From the NCBI GenBank assembly GCA_009823505.1, contig VZQC01013731.1, positions 1,983,945-2,047,944 on the forward strand: 64,000 nucleotides of DNA, written 5' to 3'. Position numbers and translations under genes: made by a program. This document shows, piece after piece, positions 49,001 to 61,000 of the stretch (the stretch's first letter is position 1; each line of letters opens with the position of its first letter). The DNA comes from Rhizomys pruinosus. Its lineage: Eukaryota; Chordata; Mammalia; Rodentia; Spalacidae. The notes beneath the pieces were generated by a model. The model searched no databases. It had not been told where the DNA came from and saw only the letters and a list, made by a program, of their open reading frames with translations.

Positions 49001-52000
49001 TCAGGTCTCCAGGTTCCCACTTGAGCTCCTGCCCTGACTTCCCTCAGTGACAGACTTTGATGTGGAAGTGTAATAAGCCATTTTCCCTAAAGTCGATTTT
49101 GGTCAGCATTTTATTACTGCAGAAGTTGGTACCCGAGAGGGGGTGTTATGTAAAGACCCTGACAATATTGTTTTTTAGAAGAATGTGGAAGATTTGGAAC
49201 TGTGGACTAGAAGTGGTCGAATGTTGTAAGCAGAGCTTAATGGGTCATCCTACTACAGGCCTAGCTCAAGATGTTTCAGAGGGAGAAGACAGCAAGGACC
49301 TAAACAACAATGGAGCTAGAGAACATTTCTATGATATTTTGGCATAGAATTTGGCTGTATTCTGCCTGTGTCCTAAGAACTTGCCTGAGGCTAAACTGAA
49401 AAGTAATACGATAATATCTTTTGATGGAAGAAATTTCAAAACAGCATAATATTGAATCTGTGTCGTGGTTATTGATGGTGACCCTTAGGCAGGTATACAA
49501 TGCAAAAGAGTAAATGGGGCAGAAAGAAATACTGAATTGTACAGTTTGGAGAGGAAAAGAGCCCTAGGAAGATTAATGTTTTCTGCCAAGGCATGTACTA
49601 GAAGAGAAGCTGTAACTGATAAGGAGATTAGTACCCTGACACCCAGGCCTCCAGCTCTATGCCTAGCAACAGTTGTACAATCGGAAGACCCCACCCAGCT
49701 AAGCCTCATACTTCTGAAAGATAACCCAAGAAGTTTTCTCCTCCTGAAAAGCAATTGTGCTAACATACAAAAGCTTCTGCTGATGTTTCCAAAGCTGGCA
49801 GGTGAATTTGGCAGTACCATCTAAGTGGTACTGGCTTTAGAGGCGTGGGAAATGCCAAGAATGTGGAGGCCAATGATTCTTCCTCTGTGGTTTCAGAGAG
49901 CTGCTGAGGCCAGGCAGCATGTAGCAAGGAAGTCTCTGTGTAGAGAAGGCCCTGGGAGGCCATTTTGAGGAGCAAGCAAAGTTAAGCCAAGGTTATGGCA
50001 GAGATCCTCAGGTCTGGGAGATGCCAGACCTGTGAAACATCTGCCAACAAGAGCTGCATACAAGGAGTGGAACCCGTCTAAGAGAGGGATGTTTGCTGTG
50101 AGAGGCAAGGTGGAGGGTTGAGCCATCTCAGCCATCTGAAACTCAAGTCCACTGACATGGAGCTACAGGATTCGGTGTCGACCCTCTGGTTCCAGGTCTT
50201 GCTTTGGCCTTGTATCTCCTCACTATGCCCCATTTCTCTTTTGGAACGAGAATGCATAATTTATTCCATGGTACGCTGGAAGTATGCAATTTGTCTTCTT
50301 TGTTTTACAAGGGGTTACAGTTAAGATTGCCTCGAGTCTCACAAGGGACTTTTGGACTTTTGAACAGTGTCGAGACTGTTAAAGACTATGGGGACTTTTA
50401 AAGTTGAACTAAAGACATCGTATATTATGATATGGCCAAGAATGTGTGGGGGCCAGGGAGTGGAATGTGGTGCCTTGAATAAGAAATGCTCCTATTCATG
50501 TATCTGAACACTAGGTCCCCAGTTGGTGGTGGTGTTTGTGGAGGTTTAGGAGTGCAGCCTTGCTAGAGGAAGTATGTGCCAGGGGTAGGCTTTGGGAGTT
50601 CATAACCCTGTCCCACTTGTGGTTTCCTCTCTCTCAGCTTGCTGTTTGCCACTGATGATCTGAGCTCTCAGCTTCCTGTCTTGTCTCTCCACCAAAGATG
50701 GACTCTTAATCCTCTGGAACCATAAGCCCAAATAAACCTCTTCCTGCCGTAAACTTACTTGCTCATGGTATTGTATCAAAGCAACAGAAAAGTAATGAAT
50801 ACAGCCTGCTAAAATAGCATTCAGCAATATGATCTCCTCTCTTTGGTGGGGGGGGGAGGGCATAAAAGCTTTCAAAGACAAAAAGAAAGTCTTGAAATTT
50901 TTTCTGTGAGACCCAGACTCTTCAGCATCTCCTCATTATCCTTTCCTCCATTCCTGTCCTTCTGTCACTTTGCCAATCACCCCTGTAAATGGGGTTGCAA
51001 TGAAGCCAGCCACTCTGGGGACTCTTAGAGGGATGTGAGCTAAGCAATTCAGCTGATGAACTCCAGAGAAAGATGCAGACACTAATATTAAAGAGCCTAC
51101 TATGTGAAGGTCTTGTTCATGGTGCCCAACTTTAGGGAAGGACAAGGCAGTCGTGACCTCACCAAAGCCTACACTGGGAGTCCCTGAGCCAAGAATTTAT
51201 ACGATGACATTTCAGACTTACATTCTCTCTTCTGTCTGCTCCCCGTCCATGCCTGAAATGAATTAAGGCAAAGAAAAAGAAGTGAGCATCCAGAGTTTCC
51301 AAGAGCCAGCCTCGGAATATCATTTCAGTAAATTGCATAAGGAGAAATCAAACCCACTGAGCTATGGCCAAAGGAGAAGCTGCACATGCCAGCAGAAAGG
51401 CTGGGGAGAGGGAGGGATGGAGATTTGGCCACCGGATGCTCTGCTATCATTGCAAGCTGAGCTAGGCAAACCTTTGTTCTGTGGAGTTACTGTAGCAAAT
51501 AATTACATAATTACATACACATATATATGTATGTTTAGTCAGCATTCTACTTCTCTAGTAGCTATTGAATCTCACTGAGTAGATGCTTCTCCAAGTAAAT
51601 GAAAACATTTGCAGTCATATTCTCCTTTGCTGATATTTTAAAGCAGCCATCACAGGGCCCACCCTTCAAGTAATGAGAAAACGGATGGAAAATGTCCCTG
51701 CTATAGGGCTTTTCCAAGGGGCCCACGGTGCCATTGGCTCAGATAAACAAGCCAGTTCCACAGCTGTCTGAGTGCGATGGCTTGCTTCTGTGCCGCCTGG
51801 GTGTCAGATGTGTCCTGTGCCATCCATCAGTCCTCTCTGTGTTTGAACATGTTGATGTTTTGGTCATTATGACTGTTTTACATTCGTTTGGATTTTGTTA
51901 AAGAATACATTAATATGTTGTGAAACTCTGTAACAGGATTCTCTTGACACATCCTAGCCCAGGTCCTAATTGAATCCTCACAGTAGCCAGCTCAGGGCGA

Positions 52001-55000
52001 TGGTGTGGGTCTCGATGGCAGTGATGGCAGAGATAAACACATCCTCATTGTTTTCTTCCTAAGTAGCAGGGCTGGCTCTGACCTCAGGTACCACCTCTGT
52101 GTCATGTGGTAAACAAACCCCATCTGACTTTGTAGCAGAGGTAGAAATGTTCAAGACTGAGCCACACTCAGTCTTCTGTGGTCATACAGCATGACTGGGC
52201 ACTAAGAATGAGAACACTAACTTTAAAACCTTCCCAATACTTTCTTCTCTGCTCCCTTATCAAAAAATAAAAGTGCCAAAAGCATGCCATGCAGGCTTTG
52301 GTCTGACAAAGTAGGGAAAGCCCAGCAAAATGTGACTGGTTTCAGACAAGGTCTCCAGCAGCTGTCACGCTGAACTCTGGAGTAAGCCTCTCTATTCATT
52401 TCTCAGCTAGATTCTCAGGCTTCTCAGAATCCTCAGTAGTTTTGGTTTAATCCGTAGATTCCTTAAACCTGCAAAGAAAGGACCGGCCCCTTCTCATAGA
52501 CAGACTGCAGATTCCACTCACAGTTGAAGGACAAGCTCAAGCAACCCAAGACAATTACCTTGGCACAGGTGGCTTCTTCCCAGGTAAGGGGCTACTTCTT
52601 TCATGCCTGTCCATGGCTGGTGGTAAAGGAGGCTTTTGTATCTTAGGTAAATGCTCGCCGAAAGTTCTGTTGGGTAGCAGGAGAAAGATGTATAAGAAAC
52701 CACCTTGACTGTCTGGACAGAGTTCTACAGTGATACTCCAAGGTTGCCCTCAGTATAGACAGTGTCTTACCTTCCCACTGGAGCAGAAGGCTGCAAGAGA
52801 TTAGATGGAACATATGAGTGCCCAATGCTTTCCAAAGAATATGGATAAGATTAAAAAAACAACAACAACAAAATAGAACCATGAAAAAAAAAAATGAGAA
52901 AAATAGCTTACCTTGTCAGAAAATGGTGGTTTCTTTCCTGCAAGCAAATGACAACTGGGTGTTAATTTGAAGACAAACAGTTTGATGAAACCCAAGTCTG
53001 TGTCTTTAGGGGCCTAAATGACATTAAACCTGGGCACATACAGAAGGGACTTTGACAGAACACCTGATTTAATAAGCTTAAAAATATCCCATGACTTATC
53101 CAAGGTTACACAGTTTATAGACATGCCAACTATGTTGTGGGTTCCCTGCTCCTCCTCAACGTTTGACTTAGTATAACTGGTCAAATGGATGTTTGTCTTC
53201 TTGAGGCTTTATGTCTCTTTTATTGTCCCTTATCCAGCCTATTCTGACTCTGAAATAAACCTCTGTGTCATGGAGGAGTAATTTTTCTCCAGACCAATGG
53301 TATGCTTGACATTACGTAAAGAACTCCACTTGGTTTCTAAAATTTGTTGTTGTTGTTTTGGGGTGGGTTTTTTTGTATTTTTAAGACAGGGTCTCCCTTT
53401 AGTCCCAGCTGGCCTGGAGCTCTCTATGTAGACCAGGCTGGCCTTGAACTCACAGTGATCCGCCTGCCTCTGCGAGTGCTAGAATTAAAGGTGTGCGCCA
53501 CTACGCCTACCTCTAAAACATTTTTTAACTTGGGGGGGGGAGGGCACCAGGAGATGGTCCATTTTAATTGATGGTGATGTTGCGTGGCCTTTTGTTTGTT
53601 TGCTTGTTTTTGTCTGAGAATAGTGGCAATGCTGCCAGGTATTTATACCTGAGAGCCCTTTAATGTCAAATGATGTGGAACAACTTATTTTTTATTCTAT
53701 CTGTCCCATGCTGTATGATAAAAGGATTACTAGTTAGATACCAGTAGATCTAGAAGTAAAACCCTATATGACCTTGACTGATGCTTGAGTTTACTGGAGC
53801 ATGTTGGGTTCAGTTTCCTCATTGACAAAATGTGGATGATAGATGAGCTCAGTTAAGGTTTGTTGCAAGAGTCCCATGACAACTTATATGTAAGATTAGG
53901 GGCAGGATGGGTGGTTGCTGATAAATGCTAGTTACCTCCTCTTGCACCTTAAGGTACATGGTGATTTGTCCACATGAAACTGCCACATGAAAGTGTTAAC
54001 CAGAAAACTTAGGTTGATAGCCTTTGGCCTAAGTAAATTATTTTTAGAAACTTTGTTCATTAGTAAGAAAGAACCTAATTTAACACACATAAATCTTCTG
54101 CTATGCAAATTCTCTGGGCATGTTAGGAGTTTTATGGTCAAGATCCAAGTATTAGCAGAAGAGGGTGGCTCTCTACCACACCATGAACAAGAATGAAATT
54201 CAAGCATAAACTATGTGAGCAGGAAACAATGCCTTTAAAATATTTTCCAAAGTACAAAAAGATAATTTTCAGGAGTAACTTGTATGTCAGAAGATGATTG
54301 TGAAGTTGACATCAGTGCTCTACTTTTCTGACATCCTGGCCCATGGTGGTAATAAGCAGGGTTAGTTTCCATTCAAGTCTGCCTTCCTTTCTGTGTAATT
54401 TGTACAGCTCTCTATAGTGAACTCTCTAAACTCGATGGATAACACAACTTCCTATGACTCAGCAGAGCTGTGACATGAATTAGAGAAACAGCAGTAAGCT
54501 GTAGCTTCTAATCCAGGAGCTTAAGGTCATTTTGCTAACAGAGGAGACTACTTGGGTGACAAGAGTTCCACTGGAGAAAGACTGGGATGGAGCTGGGATC
54601 TGGATCCCATATCTGCTCAATCTCAGGGCTCCTTTCTCAGGTTCACCTGGTCTACCTCAGGTTAGAAGCTGTGCTCCTCACTGCACTGAGACGTGTAAAA
54701 GAGCACTCACTTCAAAGTCAGAAAAATGTGGGTTCAAATCTTTTTTTAAAATTATTCTACTTATTATATTTATTTTATGTGTAAATGTATTGCTTCCATG
54801 GAGGCAGGTTTACCCATGTCCTGCAATGCCTATGGAGGTCACAAGAGGGAGTCAGATCCCCTGGAGATGGAGTTACAGATGGTTGTTAGCCACCATGTGG
54901 GTGTGTGCTGGGAACTGAACCCTGGTCCTCTGCAAGAGCAGCCAGTGCTTTTAACCACTGAGACATTTCTCCAGCCCTGTGGGTTCAAATCTTAACCTAC

Positions 55001-58000
55001 CCAGACCTGGTGACACATGTCTTTAATCTCAGCACTTGGGAAGCAGAGGCAGAAGGATCTCTATTAGATGGAGGCCAGTCTTGTCTACATAGTGAGTTCC
55101 AGGCTAGCTGAGGCTACAGAAGCCCCTGACTCACAAACACTAAACTATAAAATAAATACCAAATCTTAACCCATGTGCGAAATGGAGTGTATCGTTCAAC
55201 CTCTCTATTGTTCCACCATATAGGAGGTGGGGCTGATAATACAACCCTTCCATTGGGTTGGCATAAGGCTTAGGATTAGAGAAACTATAAAGCACTTGCT
55301 CACATTGTATGTTCAATAAATGATAGTTATGTTTTAGAGTTGAATTAAAAATAACTCCATGTGGCATTGCATGACACAGATGCACAAACCTACATGCAGA
55401 CAGTACATTCACACACTTACAAAAATAAATAAAATAAAAAAAAATAACTCCATATGAAGGTAGCTTGAATCTTAGAATATCTGTGTAAGTTATAAGACAA
55501 ACCTAGCATGTCCAGTATTTAATAAACTGTACACATCAGTAGGAAAGGGCAAGTCTGACATCTGAATATTATCTTAGTTTTACAAAGCATTTCTTCCTAA
55601 CAGAACATCCTCCTTACTATTACACTGCTCCCTGAAGAAACAGCTAAAAATGAAAAAAAAAAAAAAACTGAGAGAAAGATTGCAGACAGTTTGGCACAGA
55701 ATGCATGATCTGGGATGGGGTGGGGGGGGGGGGGGGGAAGGGAAATAAGCCTGAACTGAATTGGAAAAAATGTAAAAAATGCACAAAATAAAAAAAAAAA
55801 AATAAAAACTTTTAAAAAAAAAAAAAAAAAGAAACAGCTCCTGTGTGGTCAATAAGCGTCAGTAGCAATCAAGGCAGCAGGCTCCAACTCTCCTATTGCC
55901 TCTCAGGTCATTTTCTCCCTGAGTTCTTGGGTACTTCCCGCCAGGTCACGGCCAAGGGACAGTGAGCTGAGCATGCACAGATCACTGCCTCGGAAGAGCT
56001 GGCACAGCCTGGAGGTAAGAGGAGCTCTAGAACCAAGCTGATCAGTTTGGCTTTCTATTCCCATCAGTTGAGAGCTGAGTGATGGTGGAGTTACTGTTTT
56101 CACCTCAGTTTTTCTGTGAAATCAGGATGAGTCTTATAATCTCTATTTCACAATATTGTGCCAACAGTAAAATGAGACGGTGTGTATAAAAACCATGCAG
56201 TAAGCACTCTATATATGTAGCCCATACTAACGGCTTCAAACACGAGTCCACACAACCTAGTGTGAATGGCTCCCGGTCAGGAGGCACTAATGAGCGATCC
56301 AGGGAAGGTTTCGTGCTTCTGTCTATTGATGGAGCAGGCACTAGAGGAAAAAAGGCTGAGATCAGTTAAGAAGAGAGTCATTGGGTGGGGGTAGGGCTGT
56401 GGGCTCGTGGGCAGGAGAAAGCAGCCTGTGCTTACACTTTGCTGGTTTCTGGTTTCGACTCCTGCTGGGCTCTTCATGGTTGGCCTGAGGTGGGGATAGT
56501 GGCTGCATAAAAAAAAAAAAAAAATCCAAAGGTTCAGAAGCTTTTCCACAAAGGCCTCAGCCAGGCTTGGTGGCTTTATCTCCCAAATCTATCTGGATTT
56601 GTTTGCTTTCTCCATCATCACGTTCCACCCACAAAATGCCATCCCCACCCCGGCTGAGCCGCAGCCACACCCTTCAATCTGAGCTGTCCTCACCTCTCAT
56701 GCAAAGGGTTTTCTGCCGGCTGAGGACTGGACAGAAAGTTCCCTGCTAAGCCCTCTGAGGGCTCTAGTCCACACACATCAGAAAATGAAAGCAACGCGAG
56801 GCCCTATCCAGCCGCCCCTGCCACATCCAAGCCTTTCCTGTGCTCATCTGAAACTCACAGGTCCCTACATGGAGTCTGCATACAATTCTTGAAAAACATG
56901 AAGCTCGTGTTCTTGAACATCTCTGTGCTATTTCCTCTGCCTAGAATGCTATCTGAGCTGTGCCCATGATTGGCTGACTTGTCCAGTGGTAGCTCATGTC
57001 ACCTTTGAACTCTCCATGATGTTACATGGTCTTCTGCCTCACTAACTACATGTGACTATTTACATCATTTTTGTATCTGTTACTTGTTTATTAAAAAAAA
57101 ACCTCTTTGAAATCAGGAATTTTTTTTTTGTTGTCCTATCATCTTTTCTGGGTGCCAAGAACACTGTATGGCATATAAGGAGTGGCTGGTCAATATCTGT
57201 TAATGTGATGGGTGAATTCTGCCTCCCAATGGTGAATGGAGGTGGAGGGCTCCAGACTTTAAAGCAAAATGCCAGGGTGAGCACAACTGGCTCCATGAAG
57301 CTCCTTTGCAGGGGTGCCGTGTCCGTGGGAGGGGGCTGTCCAGGAGGCTGACCTCACTATGGAGAGGTCTTGGTAACTGCTGAGACCCTCCTTTCACCTG
57401 CATCTCCCTCCTTGTCATCCTGAGCCTTCTGTGCTTGCCACAGTGGTTAAAGGGCCCTGTGCACCTGTGAAAAAATCATATTCCCACCGGGCATGGTGGC
57501 GACGCCTTTAACCAGCACTTGGGAGGCAGAGGCAGGGCGGATTTGTGAGTTTAGGCAGCCTGGTCTACAGAGTGATTTCCAGGACAGCTGGGTGGCACAG
57601 GGAGACCCGTCCTTGAAAACTCAAAAAAAAAAAAAATCATATTCCCAGCTACGACATCTTTAAACTGAGCTTCTTATTACTCCATAGCAACTGGACCGGG
57701 TGCTCAAAGGAAAGGAAAAGGGGACTCCACACAAGTGCTCCTCCCTGTGCTCAGTGCATTGTCAGTCGTGGGGTCTGAAGACAGTTGTCCCTGGAATTTT
57801 GGATCTGGTCAGCAGGTGGTGCCATTCTTTTTGCAAGAGGGAAAGGGGCAGGCTGGGAATCCAGGCAAGAACGGAGATTCTAGAGCTTTGCTTGTTCGTT
57901 AAACAGTGGGGAAACGTAACACATTGACGATTGGAAGGGGATTTCTTAACAAGTAGTTCATATTGTTTATGGTATTAAAATATCAGTAAACATTATGGCA

Positions 58001-61000
58001 TAAATAGAAGCCGCTTGGATTTCTCCACAAAACAGAAACACCGAGAGGAGCACTGGATGGGAATTTTCCCTGATATAAATATTTCTTACAAACTTAGAAC
58101 CAGGCAATCTGTCTGCTAGAAAAACAAACTTGGTATAGGCACAAAGTAGCCCAAAAGAAAAGGAGGATGCTTACTGACTGATTCCGTCCGGTTGGCAAGG
58201 GAGAAAGGGCAGCCATGGGTCTCTGAGGAGCACTGGAGGCTGCTGAGAGACCTTCCCATTCGGGGCCTGTCGGTGGAAACACAATATTAAAATGCTGCTG
58301 CTGCCTGCTGCCTTGAGGGCTGCTTTTCTCACACAGCTCCTTTGACTATTATCACCGTGAGGGTTTTGTCTTTCAATACACAAAAGGAGGGGAGGCGGGG
58401 AGGCTGAAGCAGTGTCGCGACACACTGCCCTAGTTTTAAGGTTTTATCAAATCNAATGTATAGCAGAGTACAGGAATTCAGGTTGGTTGGGGGCATGGGT
58501 AGGGAAGTGACTCTAAATTCGATTGAGAATGATGTATGATGTCCATACAAAGTTTAATAACAATAAAAACTAAATTTAAAAAAAAAAAAAAAAAAGAAAC
58601 AGCTCCTGTGTGGTCAATAAGCTGGTCAGTAGCAATCAAGGCAGCAGGCTCCAACTCTCCTATTGCCTCTCAGGTCATTTTCTCCCTGAGTTCTTGGGTA
58701 CTTCCCGCCAGGTCACGGCCAAGGGACAGTGAGCTGAGCATGCACAGATCACTGCCTCGGAAGAGCTGGCACAGCCTGGAGGTAAGAGGAGCTCTAGAAC
58801 CAAGCTGATCAGTTTGGCTTTCTATTCCCATCAGTTGAGAGCTGAGTGATGGTGGAGTTACTGTTTTCACCTCAGTTTTTCTGTGAAATCAGGATGAGTC
58901 TTATAATCTCTATTTCACAATATTGTGCCAACAGTAAAATGAGACGGTGTGTATAAAAACCATGCAGTAAGCACTCTATATATGTAGCCCATTACTAACG
59001 TGCTTCAAACACGAGTCACACCAACCTAGTGTGAATGGCTCCCGGTCAGGAGGCACTAATGAGCGATCCAGGGAAGGTTTCGTGCTTCTGTCTATTGATG
59101 GAGCAGGCACTAGAGGAAAAAAGGCTGAGATCAGTTAAGAAGAGAGTCATTGGGTGGGGGTAGGGCTGTGGGCTCGTGGGCAGGAGAAAGCAGCCTGTGC
59201 TTACACTTTGCTGGTTTCTGGTTTCGACTCCTGCTGGGCTCTTCATGGTTGGCCTGAGGTGGGGATAGTGGCTGCATTAAAAAAAAAAAAAAAATCCAAA
59301 GGTTCAGAAGCTTTTCCACAAAGGCCTCAGCCAGGCTTGGTGGCTTTATCTTCCCAAATCTATCTGGATTTGTTCTGCTTTCTCCATCATCACGTTCCAC
59401 CCACAAATAGCCATCCCCATCCCCAGCTGAGCCGCAGCCACACCCTTCTATCTGAGCGTCCTCACTCTCTCATGCAAAGGGTTTTCTGCACTGCTGAGGA
59501 CTGAGCAGAAAGTTCCCTGCTAAGCCCTCTGAGGGCTCTAGTCACACCACATCAGAAAATGAAAGCAACGCGAGGCTCTATCCCAGCCGCCCCTGCCCAC
59601 CTCCAAGCCTTTCCTGTGCTCATCTGACACTCACAGGTCCCTACATTGGAGTCTGCATACAATTCTTGAAAAACATGAAGCTCGTGTTCTTGAACATCTC
59701 TGTGCTATTTCCTCTGCCTAGAATGCTATCTGAGCTGTGCCCATGATTGGCTGACTTGTCCAGTGGTAGCTCATGTCACCTTTGAACTCTCCATGATGTT
59801 ACATGGTCTTCTGCCTCACTAACTACATGTGACTATTTACATCATTTTTGTATCTGTTTACTTGTTTATTATAAAACCTCTTTGAAATCAGGGAATTTTT
59901 TTTTTGTGTCCTTCATCATCTTTTCTGGGTGCCAAGAACACTGTATGGCATATAAGGAGTGGCTGGTCAATATCTGTTAATGTGATGGGTGAATTCTGCC
60001 TCCCAATGGTGAATGGAGGTGGAGGGCTCCAGACTTTAAAGCAAAATGCCAGGGTGAGCACAACTGGCTCCATGAAGCTCCTTTGCAGGGGTGCCGTGTC
60101 CGTGGGAGGGGGCTGTCCAGGAGGCTGACCTCACTATGGAGAGGTCTTGGTAACTGCTGAGACCCTCCTTTCACCTGCATCTCCCTCCTTGTCATCCTGA
60201 GCCTTCTGTGCTTGCCACAGTGGTTAAAGGGCCCTGTGCACCTGTGAAAAAATCATATTCCCACCGGGCATGGTGGCGCACGCCTTTAATCCTAGCACTT
60301 GGGAGGCAGAGGCAGGCGGATCTTTGTGAGTTCTAGGCCAGCCTGGTCTACAGAGTGAGTTCCAGGACAGCTGGGGCTACAGGGAGACCCTGTCTTGAAA
60401 ACTCAAAAAAAAAAAAAAATCATATTCCCAGCTACTGACATCTTTAAACTGAGCTTCTTATTATCTCCATAGCAACTGGACCGTGTGCTCAAAGGAAAGG
60501 AAAAGGGGACTCCACACAAGTGCTCCTCCCTGTGCTCAGTGCATTGTCAGTCGTGGGGTCTGAAGACAGTTGTCCCTGGAATTTTGGGATCTGGTCAGCA
60601 GGTGGTGCCATTCTTTTTGCAAGAGGGAAAGGGGCAGGCTGGGAATCCAGGCAAGACAGGAGATTCTAGAGCTTTGCTTTGTCGTTAAACAGTGGGGAAA
60701 CGTAACACATTGACGATTGGAAGGGGATTTTCTTATACAAGTAGTTCATATTGTTTATGGTATTAAAATATCAGTAAACATTATGGCATAAATAGAAGCC
60801 GCTTGGATTTCTCCACAAAACAGAAACACCGAGAGGAGCACTGGATGGGAATTTTCCCTGATATAAATATTTCTTACAAACTTAGAACCAGGCAATCTGT
60901 CTGCTAGAAAAACAAACTTGGTATAGGCACAAAGTAGCCCAAAAGAAAAGGAGGATGCTTACTGACTGATTCCGTCCGGTTGGCAAGGGAGGAAGGGCAG

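Larger units (their letters stand above)
46242..51221. other. LCP2 intron
   Basis: Contains an L1 end (47145), SINEs (48030-48475) and the MaLR-like element (48755-50800). 47400-48000 and 46250-47140 show no feature I recognise. Confidence 0.6.
52938..55830. other. LCP2 intron
   Basis: Contains B1s (53373, 55006), B2-type SINEs (54742, 55358) and an L1 end (55640). 53520-54740 is mostly unique with an MIR trace at 53790-53900. Confidence 0.6.
55831..58453. repeat. Left copy of ~2.6 kb direct duplication (probable assembly artefact)
   Basis: From the L1 poly(A) tail and gaaacagctcctgtg onward, this stretch repeats 58596-61206 almost base for base until 58416. It then diverges into poorly matching sequence up to the N. 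The left copy is about 25 bases shorter. The differences are scattered single-base losses and changes, many at homopolymers and across the B1 at 57486-57637. It carries duplicate LCP2 exons, one of them broken. Confidence 0.92.
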
